DNA of 51,681 nucleotides from Caulobacter sp. UNC279MFTsu5.1 (GCF_900114015.1 NZ_FORN01000043.1:1-51681), one strand, 5' to 3'; shown: positions 1 to 9,463, numbered from the stretch's first letter. The notes: generated by a model not told the origin, from the letters alone. Numbers and translations are program-made.

Positions 1-310
1 CCGCCCGTCGGGGGCCTCCATCGGAGCGGGTTAAAAATCCGCGATCCGAAGGCTTCCGGATAACGGCTCCACGCGAAGCGCCTGCACTTCGTCGAAACGG
101 TACACAACATCAAAGCTATTCCGGGCGAGGCCCGGGCGCTTCGCACCCTTCCCACCCATCGCAGCGAAAGCGCGTGGCGGCCAGGCCGTGCGCGCGACCC
201 CCTCAGTCGCTCCGCGACAGCTCCCCCAAAGGGGGAGCATCTGGCGCGGCGTCCATGGATCCTGCCCCTCTGGGGGAGGTGGCCCGGAGGGGGATCGCGG
301 CGTCGGCGGT
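1..310. other. Left-edge non-coding stretch downstream of the POT transporter gene
   Basis: I see no convincing gene here. A 69-codon minus-strand frame (31-240) starts inside a repeat hairpin and has no recognisable domain. The right half holds an inverted pair of GC-rich repeats, annotated separately, at the 3' side of the transporter gene. The left 190 bases could be the tail of a gene outside the window, but nothing shows it. Confidence 0.5.
197..294. repeat. Inverted pair of REP-like GC-rich elements
   Basis: Positions 220-238 form a perfect hairpin, GCTCCCCC-AAA-GGGGGAGC. The left copy starts with CCCCCTC at about 199. Read in reverse, 294-266 gives a related unit starting CCCCCTCC and ending CTCCCCCAGAGGGG. 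The two units thus face each other like a bacterial REP pair. They lie just past the stop of the minus-strand transporter gene, so they could also end transcription, although there is no T-run. Similar units are common between genes in Caulobacter-type genomes (general knowledge, not checked here). Confidence 0.6.
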
Positions 311-2212
311 TCAACCGGCCTTTGTCGCGGTGTCGACCGGGGCGTGATGGTCGGTTTCGTCCGAGCCGTGCGACCACTTTTTGAGGATCGGCGCCAGGGC
401 CAGGAAGCCCAGGCCCATCACCATGGCGATCCCGCCGATCCAGTTGAACACCACCAGCGACCGAGCCAGGGCCGCGCTCGGGTCCAGCACCTGGCCGCCG
501 ACCGTCTCGGTGGCCGTCAGGCCGGCGATGAAGCCCCCGACCTTGCCGGCGATCGACACGGCCATGAACCAGACGGCCATGACGAACGACACCATCGCCG
601 CCGGCGACAGCTTGGTCATCTGCGACAGGCCGACCGGCGACAGGCACAGCTCGCCGGTGGTGTGCAGCATGTACATCAAGAGCAGGAAGATCAGCGGCAT
701 GCGGAAGGCGCCGTCGACCAGATGCGCGCCCAGCTGCAGCAGCAGGAAGCCGCCGCCGACCTGCAGCAGGGCCAGGCCGAACTTGACCACCGGGTTCGGA
801 TCCTTGCCGCGCTGGCCCAGCCAGGTCCACAGGAAGGCGAACACCGGGGCGAAGATCAGCAGCCAGCCGGACCCCAGGGCCTGGGTCTGGGCGGCGTTGA
901 AGCTGGTGTTGATCCAGAAGGTCGAGGCCCTGTCGATCCCCGCGGCCGCCAGCTGTCCGGGCGCGGCCAGGGTGACGGCGCCGCCAAGCAGCCGCACCGG
1001 CTCGGCGACCAGGTCGAGGTCGACATTGGTGGCGGCGAACAGGTTCAGCGACGAGCCGGCCTGGTCGAACAGGGTCCAGAAGATCACCGCGCCAAAGATC
1101 AGGAACACCGCCAAGCCCAGGCGTTCGCGCTCGACCTTGTCGCACTTGGCGATCATGAACCACAGGATGTAGCCCAGCGAGGCCAGCATGCCGGCGATCA
1201 GGGTCCAGTTGACCATCACCGTGTAGCGCACCAGCAGGCACACCGCCGCGACGCCGGCCAGGGACAGGCCGTAGATCAGCCCTTCACGGTTCAGCGGTCC
1301 CAGCAGCGGCTGGGCCAGCAGCTTGGCCGCCGGCGGCTCGCCCTTGCCCCTCAGCAGCGGCCGGCCCAGCACGAAGACCACGAAGCCCGCGACCATGCCC
1401 AGGCCCGCCAGGCCGAAGCCCGCCCACCAGCCGACTGTCACCCCCAGGAAGCCGCACAGGATCGAGGCCCAGAACGAACCGAGATTGATGCCGTAATAAT
1501 AGAGCGTGAAACCCGGATCGCGATGGCGATCGCCCGGCGGATAGAGCTGGCCGACGATGGTCGAGATGTTGGGCTTGAGGAAGCCGACGCCGACGATGAT
1601 CAGGGCCAGGGCGAACCAGAAGACGTTCAGATAGGCCGGGTCCCGACCCGTGACGCCCAGCTGGTACTGGCCCTCGGGCAGCACGGCCGGGATCGGGGCG
1701 CCGGCCGGCAGGCCCTGGACGGCGAAGTCGCCGGTCTTGGACGCGGCCACGGCGTAGGGCTTGCCGCCGACGACCAGCCTCGAGACCCGGCCTTCGCCGC
1801 GGCCCTCGGACACGAACGCATAGGTGTGGCCGGCGTAGGTCAGGGTCTGGGTGGCTGGCGCGCCCTCGATCGCCATCGTCAGGTGGCCGGCGATCAGCAG
1901 GACCGCGCCGAAGATCACCGCCTTGCGGGCGCCCAGATAGCGGTCGGCCAGGAAGCCGCCGATCAGCGGCAGCAGATAGACCAGCGAGGTGTAGGACCCG
2001 TAGTGGGCGCTGGCCGTCTTCGGATCGAACAGGAAGTGCTGGGTCAGGTAGAAGATCAGGATGCTGCGCATGCCGTAATAGGAGAAGCGCTCCCACATCT
2101 CGGCGAAGAACAGGATCAGCAGCCCCCGGGGGTGGTCCCGCAGCAGCTGGATCAGCACGGGGACGCCGGTCAGCAGCGTGACCAGGGCGCCCATGACGAT
2201 GACGATGTTCAT
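311..2212 (-). CDS. POT/PTR-family proton-dependent oligopeptide transporter
   Basis: Inner-membrane importer of di- and tripeptides driven by protons (major facilitator superfamily). The family signature ExxERFxYYG is complete in the first helix (EMWERFSYYG, residues 38-47), followed by the loop motif GGFLADRYLGARK and by GFLKPNIST in a later helix. At 633 aa it is longer than the usual 450-500. Part of the excess is a soluble insertion at about residues 118-190, between helices and probably periplasmic, a form I associate with some Gram-negative POT proteins. The gene starts 51 nt after the stop of the DUF5695 gene on the same strand, so the two are likely one operon. Beside a GH127 enzyme, peptidases and hydroxyproline genes, import of (hydroxy)proline-containing peptides is a reasonable inference. 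Substrate is not proven. Confidence 0.9.
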   Translation of the reverse strand: MNIVIVMGALVTLLTGVPVLIQLLRDHPRGLLILFFAEMWERFSYYGMRSILIFYLTQHFLFDPKTASAHYGSYTSLVYLLPLIGGFLADRYLGARKAVIFGAVLLIAGHLTMAIEGAPATQTLTYAGHTYAFVSEGRGEGRVSRLVVGGKPYAVAASKTGDFAVQGLPAGAPIPAVLPEGQYQLGVTGRDPAYLNVFWFALALIIVGVGFLKPNISTIVGQLYPPGDRHRDPGFTLYYYGINLGSFWASILCGFLGVTVGWWAGFGLAGLGMVAGFVVFVLGRPLLRGKGEPPAAKLLAQPLLGPLNREGLIYGLSLAGVAAVCLLVRYTVMVNWTLIAGMLASLGYILWFMIAKCDKVERERLGLAVFLIFGAVIFWTLFDQAGSSLNLFAATNVDLDLVAEPVRLLGGAVTLAAPGQLAAAGIDRASTFWINTSFNAAQTQALGSGWLLIFAPVFAFLWTWLGQRGKDPNPVVKFGLALLQVGGGFLLLQLGAHLVDGAFRMPLIFLLLMYMLHTTGELCLSPVGLSQMTKLSPAAMVSFVMAVWFMAVSIAGKVGGFIAGLTATETVGGQVLDPSAALARSLVVFNWIGGIAMVMGLGFLALAPILKKWSHGSDETDHHAPVDTATKAG

Positions 2213-2263
2213 GGGCGGCCCCCGTGGCGTTCGATCCTGGTCATGTCGGTCTGGCCTCGCGGA

Positions 2264-5023
2264 TCAGTTCGGGGTCAGGTCGATCGTGGTCGGCGCATCC
2301 GTCAGGGGCAGGGTGTAGGCTCCCCGTTCCAGGACGCCGCCGGCCGGTCTATAGGGGCGGGCGCCCTTGGTGGTGGCCTTCACCCGCAGCCGGGCCGCCG
2401 GGGTGGCCGCGTCGCGCGCCGCCAGGGTCAGGGTCAGCTTGCCGGTGGCGGGGGTGTAAGCGGCGGCGTCGATCTTGCCGGCCTCCAGGGTCAGCCAGGC
2501 GCCGATCGGAGCCACGAACAGGCGGGTGCGCGCCCCGTCCTTGGGCTCGATCCGAACGACGCCGTCGCCCTGGCTGACATTGCCGCCGAAGCCCAGCCAG
2601 CCGAAGGTCGGATCGTTGACCAGATAGGTCGCCGCCGCATAGGCGTGGCCGAAGAAGCCCATGCCGTAGTCGCCGCTGTAGGGATCCCAGGACATCATGT
2701 CGGGCGCCGAGTGGAAGGCGGCCGACGAGAAGCCTTCCTGGTCGATGTTGGTGATCCCGCCCATCAAGCCGCCATAGGCGACGCGCAGCAGGTGCAGGTC
2801 GCCGGGATCGGCGCGGTAGGCGTCGAACAGCGGCACGGCGTTCAGGGTCGAGCCGTAGTGATGGATCTGCCGCTCGATGCGCGGAACCTTGCCGCCGTAG
2901 AGGAAGTCCCAATAGCGCCGGGCGTTGCCGTTATAGCCCCAGCTGGGGATGGTCGGATCGTAGGCGAGGATCACCTCGCGGGTCTCGTCGGCCTGCTTCT
3001 GGTGGCCGAAGAACCGCATCCAGGCATAGACCTCGGCCTGGCCGGTGGAGTCCCAGGCCATTTCGCTGCCGAACGGGTAGGGCAGGGTCTTCCAATGGTC
3101 GGCCCGGCTCTTCATCAGAGCCTCCAGCGCATCGGCCTTGTCAGTCAGGCCCTCGCGGCGCAGGTCCTCGAGGATGTCTACGAAGACGTCGCCCTCCATC
3201 TGACCGAACTGGGCGTAGTAGGGGGCGTCGCGCATCATCGCCACGGCGGTCATCTGGGCGTGGTCGAGATACCAGCGCCAGTCGTGGGCCTTGACCAGGC
3301 CGTCGTGGTTGCGGGCCAGGCGGTAGAGCACCCAGTGGCCGATCGCCACGTGCGGATAGTTGTAGGATCGGCCCAGGTCGTCCGCATCCTTCTTCGACCA
3401 CGAGGTCCAGGTCTTCCAGTTGGTCTTGGGATCGTAATAGGTCGGCAGCGCGTCGGGGGCGTAGTAGAACAGGCTCTTCTTTACCGCCCCGGCGTGCTCG
3501 CCCTCGGCGACCTGCAGCCCGCCGACGATGGTCTCGTCGACCACCCGCTCCAGCCTGGCCACCTCGCCGGCGTCGGGATTGTCCAACTGCTTCATCATCG
3601 CCGCGACCCAGCTGCCCGCGCCGCCTTCGTCGCTCATGCCGGAGATCCAGACCCGCGGATCCTGGGTGACGATCCTGTCGGCCTGGCGGTCGTAGGTGAG
3701 GATGCCTGGCGAGCGGTGGAACGGATCGGACGGGTCCTCAAACCACTGCCGGGTCGTCGAGAACCGGCCCAGGTCGGCCATGGCCTGCTCGAGCGGCTTG
3801 GTGATGAAGTAGGAGACGGTCTGGACGCTGTCGTCGGCATAGGTGATCGACAAGGTCGCCCGGCCCCATCCCGTCGCCCGGACGGCGTAGCGCGACCAGC
3901 CGGTCCCCGACTTCACCGGCGTGGCGGTCAACGCTCCGGCCGGATAGCTCTCGATCCGGGCCACCGGCTTGGGCGACTTCAGGAACAGCGTGGCGTCCTG
4001 GTCGGTGGGCACGACATAGCCGGGGATGCCGACGGCGACCGGACGGCCGTTGGCGGTCAAGGTGTCCTCAATGGCTCGGATCGACGGCGCGGTGACCAGG
4101 CGAACGCCGATCGTGCGGCTGGCTCCGGGAGCCAGGGAGAAACTGGTGGGCGTGTTCCACTGTTCGCCGGCGGTCTTCCAGTCCTGCTCGGCGAAGCCCT
4201 TGCTGGCGATCGTCCAGTCGTAGAAGCCCTCCGAGGTCTGGCCGCGCGCGCTGCGGTCGGTGAAGATGTCGCCGGGCCTGGCGCCGTGGCCGGCCTGCTG
4301 GATCGGCCGATAGGCCTCCAGCGGCGTCGCCTTCTCGGGCAGCACCAGCAGGGCGGGACCCTTGCCGTTCAGGCGGGTCACCTGCAGGTAGCCGGCGTCG
4401 CGGCCGATATAGGGATCCACGAAGCTGGCCTGGGCGTGGGCCTCCTCCAGCGAGCGGTCGGTGATGATGTTGTCGAACACCATCGGCAGGCCCAGTCCGC
4501 CGACCTCGACGGCCTGCCTGGACGTGTTGGTCAGGACGAAACGCAGGGCCAGCGCCCCGCCCTCGGCGACCCAGCGGCGCTCGACGCGAAGCGGCGAATC
4601 CGGATCCAGGGACGCGGTGATGTCGGCCGCCGCCAGGGTCGCGCCGCCGGCCGCCAGCCGGCGGATGGGCTTGCGCTGGCGGGCCGAACTGAAGTCGCGC
4701 CAGGCGCCGCCCTCGGTGCGCAGGCGCAGGTGGATGTCGCCGACATGGACATAGCCGTCGCCCTGGCGCTCGGCCTCCCGCGCGCCGGGGACGAAGTCGA
4801 AGCCGGCGTCGGCCGTCGGCGACAACCGGGCCAGGGTCTGGGTGTCGGCGCGCAATTCCAGCCGGAACTGGGCGGTGCGATAGCCGGTCCTGGCGATCGG
4901 CTTGAAGACCTTCTTGGCCGGCGCCGCGGGCTCCTGTGCGTGCGCCCTGCTGCTGGCGGCCAGGTCCAGCGGCGTGGCCGCCAGCAGCAGGGCCGCCAGG
5001 GCCGCCAGGCGACGGTTCGTCAT
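2264..5023 (-). CDS. Secreted DUF5695 protein, putative glycoside hydrolase
   Basis: A 919-residue exported protein that I place in the DUF5695 family from its overall pattern. A signal peptide (residues 1-29, hydrophobic stretch then RAHA cleavage) starts at the ATG at 5023, which has GAGG 7 nt upstream. An in-frame extension to 5221 runs through the promoter region and looks non-coding. The N-terminal third is beta-rich, like carbohydrate-enzyme accessory domains. The C-terminal half, from about residue 400, is rich in W, Y, H and D (WFEDPSDPFHRSPG, SYNYPHVAIGHWVLYR, SWDPYSGDYGMGFFGHAY), typical of an alpha/alpha-barrel glycosidase or lyase. Activity and catalytic residues are not known to me. 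Position opposite a GH127 gene with a shared-type operator between them suggests action on the same glycan. Confidence 0.72.
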   Translation of the reverse strand: MTNRRLAALAALLLAATPLDLAASSRAHAQEPAAPAKKVFKPIARTGYRTAQFRLELRADTQTLARLSPTADAGFDFVPGAREAERQGDGYVHVGDIHLRLRTEGGAWRDFSSARQRKPIRRLAAGGATLAAADITASLDPDSPLRVERRWVAEGGALALRFVLTNTSRQAVEVGGLGLPMVFDNIITDRSLEEAHAQASFVDPYIGRDAGYLQVTRLNGKGPALLVLPEKATPLEAYRPIQQAGHGARPGDIFTDRSARGQTSEGFYDWTIASKGFAEQDWKTAGEQWNTPTSFSLAPGASRTIGVRLVTAPSIRAIEDTLTANGRPVAVGIPGYVVPTDQDATLFLKSPKPVARIESYPAGALTATPVKSGTGWSRYAVRATGWGRATLSITYADDSVQTVSYFITKPLEQAMADLGRFSTTRQWFEDPSDPFHRSPGILTYDRQADRIVTQDPRVWISGMSDEGGAGSWVAAMMKQLDNPDAGEVARLERVVDETIVGGLQVAEGEHAGAVKKSLFYYAPDALPTYYDPKTNWKTWTSWSKKDADDLGRSYNYPHVAIGHWVLYRLARNHDGLVKAHDWRWYLDHAQMTAVAMMRDAPYYAQFGQMEGDVFVDILEDLRREGLTDKADALEALMKSRADHWKTLPYPFGSEMAWDSTGQAEVYAWMRFFGHQKQADETREVILAYDPTIPSWGYNGNARRYWDFLYGGKVPRIERQIHHYGSTLNAVPLFDAYRADPGDLHLLRVAYGGLMGGITNIDQEGFSSAAFHSAPDMMSWDPYSGDYGMGFFGHAYAAATYLVNDPTFGWLGFGGNVSQGDGVVRIEPKDGARTRLFVAPIGAWLTLEAGKIDAAAYTPATGKLTLTLAARDAATPAARLRVKATTKGARPYRPAGGVLERGAYTLPLTDAPTTIDLTPN

Positions 5024-5091
5024 CGGAGCCTCGTCATTTTCCGCCGTTCGTGTTCGCACAAACCGGTTCATCGATGCGAGGTCAAGGAAAT

Positions 5092-5102
5092 TATACGGTA
5101 TA
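5092..5102. promoter_or_regulatory. Operator candidate 1 (TATAC-G-GTATA)
   Basis: A perfect 11-bp palindrome, TATACGGTATA, about 70 bp upstream of the DUF5695 start in the divergent promoter region. It matches three other sites in this window (5204-5219, 10191-10206, 12289-12302). FCD-type GntR regulators of the FadR group bind sites with a GTM..KAC core (family knowledge), so the GntR gene at 9500-10141 is the obvious candidate binder. Confidence 0.6.
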
Positions 5103-5203
5103 TGATCTTGTGGGGCGAGCGCTCGATGCGCGTGGAGGCGGCTCCCTGGGGATCGCCGCCTTTTGTCCGCAGCCGGATTGACGAGCGAAAGGCGTAATCC
5201 TAA

Positions 5204-5219
5204 GATCGTATACGGTATC
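5204..5219. promoter_or_regulatory. Operator candidate 2 (GATCGTATACGGTATC)
   Basis: It lies 20 nt before the GH127 start codon, overlapping the expected promoter or leader, a position suited to repression. Its first ten bases, GATCGTATAC, are identical to the site upstream of the GntR gene (10191-10200). The core TATACGGTAT is identical to site 1. Confidence 0.65.
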
Positions 5220-5238
5220 AAATGTTGGGGAATGACCG

Positions 5239-7611
5239 ATGGCGACGCGCCGTGATCTGATGCTGACGGCCGCGGCGTTCGCTGGAATGGCCCAGCCGAT
5301 CAGCGCCCTGGCCAAGGCCCGCGACGCTGCGCTTCCGGCCAAGGCTGCGCCCCTGCCGCTGTCGTCGGTCCGCCTGCTGCCGTCGGAATATGCCACCGCG
5401 GTCGAGGTCAATCGGGCTTACCTGCTGCGGCTGAGCCCCGACCGCTTCCTGCACAACTTCATGACCTTCGCCGGCCTGCCCGCCAAGGGCGAGATCTATG
5501 GCGGCTGGGAGTCCGATACGATCGCCGGTCATACCCTTGGCCACTACATATCGGCCCTGGTTATGATGTACGAGCAGACCGGCGACGCCGAATGCCGGCG
5601 GCGCGCCGACTACATCGTGAGCGAGCTGGCCAGGGCTCAGGCCAAGCGCGGCACGGGCTACGTCGGCGCCCTGCAGCGCAAGCGCAAGGACGGCAAGGTC
5701 GTCGATGGCGAGGAGATCTTCGGCGAGGTGATGAAGGGCGACATCCGCTCCGGCGGCTTCGACCTAAACGGCTCGTGGTCGCCGCTCTACACCGTGCACA
5801 AGACCTTCGCGGGCCTGCTCGACGTTCATCGCGCCTGGGGAAACAGGCAGGCGCTCGACGTGGCGGTGGGGCTGGGCGGCTATTTCGAGCGCGTCTTCGC
5901 CGCGCTGAGCGACGAGCAGATGCAGACCTTGCTGGGCTGCGAATATGGCGGACTCAATGAGAGCTATGCCGAACTCTACGCCCGCACCGGCGATCGTCGC
6001 TGGCTGGTGGTCGCCGAGCGGCTCTATGACCGTAAGGTGCTGGATCCGCTGGTCGCCCAGCAGGACCAACTGGCCAACCTGCACGCCAACACCCAGGTGC
6101 CCAAGCTGATCGGGCTGGGGCGGCTCTACGAGCTGACGGACAAGCCGCAGGATGCTGCGGCGGCCCGGTTCTTCTGGAGCACGGTCACCGACCACCACAG
6201 CTACGTGATCGGCGGCAACGCCGACCGCGAGTACTTCGCCGCGCCCGACACCATCGCCGCCCACATCAGCGAACAGACCTGCGAGCACTGCAACACCTAC
6301 AACATGCTCAAGCTGACCCGGCAGCTCTACAGCTGGCGGCCGGAAGGCGGGCTGTTCGACTATTACGAGCGCGCCCACCTGAACCATGTGATGGCGGCGC
6401 AGAACCCCAAGACCGGCGGCTTCACCTATATGACGCCACTGCTGACAGGCGCGGAGCGGGGCTATTCGACCAATGACGACGACGCGTTCTGGTGCTGCGT
6501 CGGCACCGGCATGGAGAGCCACGCCAAGCATGGCGAGTCGATCTTCTGGGAAGGCGAGGGGACGCTGCTGGTCAACCTCTACATCCCGGCCGAGGCCCAG
6601 TGGACGACGCGCGGCGCGAGCCTGAAGCTCGAGACCCGCTATCCCTACGAACGGGAATCGCGCCTGACCCTGACCAAGCTAGCCAAGCCGGGGCGCTTCA
6701 CCATCGCCCTGCGCGTGCCGGCCTGGGCGAAGGGCCAGGCCAAGGTCAGCGTCAACGGCCAGGCCGTCACGCCCGAGACGGCTGGCGGCTACGCCCTGGT
6801 CGATCGTCGCTGGCGGGCGGGTGACGTGGTGGCCATCGCCATGCCGCTGGACCTGCGGCTGGAGGCGACGCCGGGTGACGACACCACGGTGGCTGTGCTC
6901 CGGGGACCGATGGTGCTGGCGGCCGACCTGGGACCTAACAGCGAGCCCTGGAAGGACGTCGATCCGGCCCTGGTCGGCGAGGCGGTGTTGACGGGCTTCC
7001 AGGCCACGGCGCCGGAGAAGGCCCTCTATGTCGCCCGAGGCGTCAGCCGGCCCGGCGACCTGACCTTCGTGCCGTTCTACAGCCAGTACGAGCGCCGCAG
7101 CGCGGTCTATTTCAGGCGCTTCACCGAGGACGCCTGGAAGACCGAGGAAGCCGCGTTCCTGGCAGAGCAGGCCAGGGCCAAGGACATCAGCGCGCGCTCG
7201 GTCGACATCATGCACCTGGGCGAGATGCAGCCCGAACGCGACCACAACCTGACCTCCGAGCTGTCCTATCCGGTGGCCTACCGAAACCGCAACGGCCGCG
7301 ACGCCCGCTCGGGCGGGTTCTTCGAGTTCGACATGAAGCTGCGGCCCGGCCCGCTGGTCCTGCAGGCGACCTACTGGGGCGACGAGCGTAAGCGTGACTT
7401 CGACATCCTGGTCGACAACGTGAAGGTCGCCTCTCAACACCTTGAGGCCGACCATCCCGGTAAGTTCTTCGACGTCGAGTATCCGCTGCCCGAGGCGCTG
7501 ACCAAGGGCAAGACCAAGGTCAGGGTGCGGTTCGCGCCGCGCGAGCGCAGCACGGCGGGTCCGGTCTTCGGCGTGCAACTGTTCGCCGCCAAGCCCGCGT
7601 CCACGGCGTGA
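5239..7611 (+). CDS. GH127 beta-L-arabinofuranosidase, Tat-exported
   Basis: Retaining glycosidase predicted to release terminal beta-L-arabinofuranose. The founding GH127 enzyme, Bifidobacterium HypBA1, acts on arabinosides linked to hydroxyproline of plant extensins. The HypBA1 zinc site is visible: E349-x-C351 in CEHCNTYNMLKLT, and the C419-C420 pair in FWCCVGTG, where the first cysteine is the nucleophile by family knowledge; E331 is a candidate acid/base. The N-terminus has a twin-arginine motif (TRRDLML) before a hydrophobic stretch, so Tat export is likely. At 790 aa it carries extra C-terminal beta domains after about residue 560. The ATG follows GGGGA and operator site 2. It leads a likely operon with the DUF885 gene 64 nt downstream. 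GH127 also contains enzymes with other substrates, so specificity is inferred from context. Confidence 0.88.
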   Translation: MATRRDLMLTAAAFAGMAQPISALAKARDAALPAKAAPLPLSSVRLLPSEYATAVEVNRAYLLRLSPDRFLHNFMTFAGLPAKGEIYGGWESDTIAGHTLGHYISALVMMYEQTGDAECRRRADYIVSELARAQAKRGTGYVGALQRKRKDGKVVDGEEIFGEVMKGDIRSGGFDLNGSWSPLYTVHKTFAGLLDVHRAWGNRQALDVAVGLGGYFERVFAALSDEQMQTLLGCEYGGLNESYAELYARTGDRRWLVVAERLYDRKVLDPLVAQQDQLANLHANTQVPKLIGLGRLYELTDKPQDAAAARFFWSTVTDHHSYVIGGNADREYFAAPDTIAAHISEQTCEHCNTYNMLKLTRQLYSWRPEGGLFDYYERAHLNHVMAAQNPKTGGFTYMTPLLTGAERGYSTNDDDAFWCCVGTGMESHAKHGESIFWEGEGTLLVNLYIPAEAQWTTRGASLKLETRYPYERESRLTLTKLAKPGRFTIALRVPAWAKGQAKVSVNGQAVTPETAGGYALVDRRWRAGDVVAIAMPLDLRLEATPGDDTTVAVLRGPMVLAADLGPNSEPWKDVDPALVGEAVLTGFQATAPEKALYVARGVSRPGDLTFVPFYSQYERRSAVYFRRFTEDAWKTEEAAFLAEQARAKDISARSVDIMHLGEMQPERDHNLTSELSYPVAYRNRNGRDARSGGFFEFDMKLRPGPLVLQATYWGDERKRDFDILVDNVKVASQHLEADHPGKFFDVEYPLPEALTKGKTKVRVRFAPRERSTAGPVFGVQLFAAKPASTA

Positions 7612-7675
7612 GGCCGGGAGGCATCCCGGGGCTCCATCGGGACATCATGATGTTGCTTGAGCGGAAGGGCTAAAC

Positions 7676-9463
7676 ATGCGGCGAACCGGGTTTTCGGATA
7701 CGGCGGTGCTGTGTCTGGCGGCGACCGCGCCGATGCTGGCCATTTCGCCGGCCCTGGCCAATCCCCCGGCCGTGCGGGCCAGCTCGGCCGACAAGCGGTT
7801 CGAGACGATCTCCACCGAGGAATACGCCTGGCGCCTGGCGCAGAGCGGGCCCAGCGAGGACGGTCCCAAGGGAGGGACGTTCAAGCTTCCCGACGTCGGC
7901 CCGTCGACGCAGGCCGCGCGGCTGGCGCGCTGGACCACGGTGGCCCAGCAGTTGGCGGACCTGCCGGTCGCCAGGCTGTCGACGAAGAACCAGGTCAACT
8001 ACGCCGTCTACAAGGGCCAGATCGACGCGCTGCTCGCCGAGCAGCACTACCGCGAATACGAAAAGCCGCTGAATGCCGACAGCAGCTTCTGGGGCGACGT
8101 CGCGGAAACGGCGCGGGGAAGCTTCCGGACCGAGGCGGACTATCGCAGCTATATCGCGATGATGCGGGACATCCCGCGCTACTATGACCAGCAGATCGTC
8201 AACATGCGCGCCGGGCTGGCGCGAGGCTTCACGCCGGCTCAGGTGACCCTGCTGGGACGCGACGCCGGCGTGGCCCTGGTCGCCGACGCCGCCACGCTGG
8301 AGGCTTCGCCCTTCTATGCGCCGTTCAAGACCTTGCCGGCCAACATTCCGCCGGCAGGACAGGCGGCGCTGCGCCGCGAGGCCGTCGAGGCCATCGCCCA
8401 GGCGGTGGTCCCCGCCCATGCGCGCCTGCGCACCTTCCTGCGCGACGAATACATCCCCGGCGCGCGGCGGAGCCTGGCGGCCTACGACCTGCCGGATGGC
8501 AAGGCCTATTACCGGTCCAAGATCCGCGAGTTCACCACCACCGGCCTGACGCCGGACCAGATCCACCAGATCGGCCTGACCGAGGTCGCCAAGATCCGCG
8601 GCCGGATGCTGGACGTGATGAAGGAGGTGAAGTTCGAGGGCGACCTTCCGGCCTTCCTGACCTATCTGCGGACCGACCCGCGCTTCTACGCCAAGACGCC
8701 CCAGGATCTGCTGGATCGCGCGGCCTGGGACGCCAAGCGCTTCGACGGCAAGGCGTCCCAGTGGTTCGGCCATCTGCCGCGCAGCCGCTTCGCCATCCGC
8801 CCGGTGCCCGATGAGATCGCGCCCTTCTACACCGGCGGTCGCGGCGGCCCGGGCATCTATCTGGTCAACACCTACAACCTGCCGTCCCGTCCGCTGTACT
8901 CACTGATGGCCCTGACCCTGCACGAGAGCGCGCCGGGCCACGCCTTCCAGATGCCGCTGGCCGCCGAGAACAAGGACCTGCCGGCCTATCGCCGCGACAC
9001 CTACCTGTCGGCCTACGGCGAGGGGTGGGCGCTGTATTCCGAGGCGCTGGGCGAGGACATGGGCCTCTACGAGACGCCCTACGACCGGTTCGGCATGCTG
9101 AGCTACCAGATGTGGCGCGCGGCGCGGCTGGTCGTCGACACGGGAATCCACACCCAGGGCTGGAGCCGCGAGCAGGCTCAGGCGTACCTGCACGACAACA
9201 CCGCCATGGCCGACCATGAGATCCAGACCGAGGTCGATCGCTACATCGCTTGGCCGGGGCAGGCCCTGTCCTACTACATGGGCATGCTAGCCTTCATCGA
9301 CGCGCGCAAGCGGGCCGAGCAGGCCCTGGGTCCCAAGTTCAACATCCGCGCCTTCCACGACGCCGTGCTGGAGCTGGGCTCGGTCCCGCTGCCCGTGATC
9401 GACGCTCGCGTCGACCAGCTGATCGCCGAGGGCGGCAAAGGCCCCTATCCCGATGAGGAATGA
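7676..9463 (+). CDS. Exported DUF885-family metallopeptidase
   Basis: A 595-residue DUF885 protein. The family signature HESAPGH is at residues 416-422, and a downstream glutamate in YGEGWALYSE (E449) fits a zincin-type HE...H plus E metal site. A signal peptide is plausible at residues 1-29 (hydrophobic core, SPALA-N cleavage). The start ATG is preceded by GGAAGGG. It lies 64 nt downstream of the GH127 gene on the same strand, so co-expression is likely. A periplasmic peptidase fits the idea that the locus takes apart a glycoprotein: sugar removed first, peptide cut next, products imported by the POT transporter. Members of this family are poorly characterised, so the substrate is inference. 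Confidence 0.82.
   Translation: MRRTGFSDTAVLCLAATAPMLAISPALANPPAVRASSADKRFETISTEEYAWRLAQSGPSEDGPKGGTFKLPDVGPSTQAARLARWTTVAQQLADLPVARLSTKNQVNYAVYKGQIDALLAEQHYREYEKPLNADSSFWGDVAETARGSFRTEADYRSYIAMMRDIPRYYDQQIVNMRAGLARGFTPAQVTLLGRDAGVALVADAATLEASPFYAPFKTLPANIPPAGQAALRREAVEAIAQAVVPAHARLRTFLRDEYIPGARRSLAAYDLPDGKAYYRSKIREFTTTGLTPDQIHQIGLTEVAKIRGRMLDVMKEVKFEGDLPAFLTYLRTDPRFYAKTPQDLLDRAAWDAKRFDGKASQWFGHLPRSRFAIRPVPDEIAPFYTGGRGGPGIYLVNTYNLPSRPLYSLMALTLHESAPGHAFQMPLAAENKDLPAYRRDTYLSAYGEGWALYSEALGEDMGLYETPYDRFGMLSYQMWRAARLVVDTGIHTQGWSREQAQAYLHDNTAMADHEIQTEVDRYIAWPGQALSYYMGMLAFIDARKRAEQALGPKFNIRAFHDAVLELGSVPLPVIDARVDQLIAEGGKGPYPDEE

Noticed and set aside
220..238. Stand-alone rho-independent terminator
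   Set aside because: The hairpin is strong but no T-run follows on either strand, and a related inverted unit beside it fits a REP pair better.
31..240. Small minus-strand open frame at the left edge
   Set aside because: Its start lies inside the repeat hairpin and its first half is repeat-derived; no domain or good ribosome site.
188..5197. A very long plus-strand open frame (about 1,670 codons) opposite the POT and DUF5695 genes
   Set aside because: It is antisense to two genes with clear domains, its protein is low-complexity (G, Q, R, H-rich) and it has no recognisable fold. GC-rich third positions commonly keep such antisense frames open.
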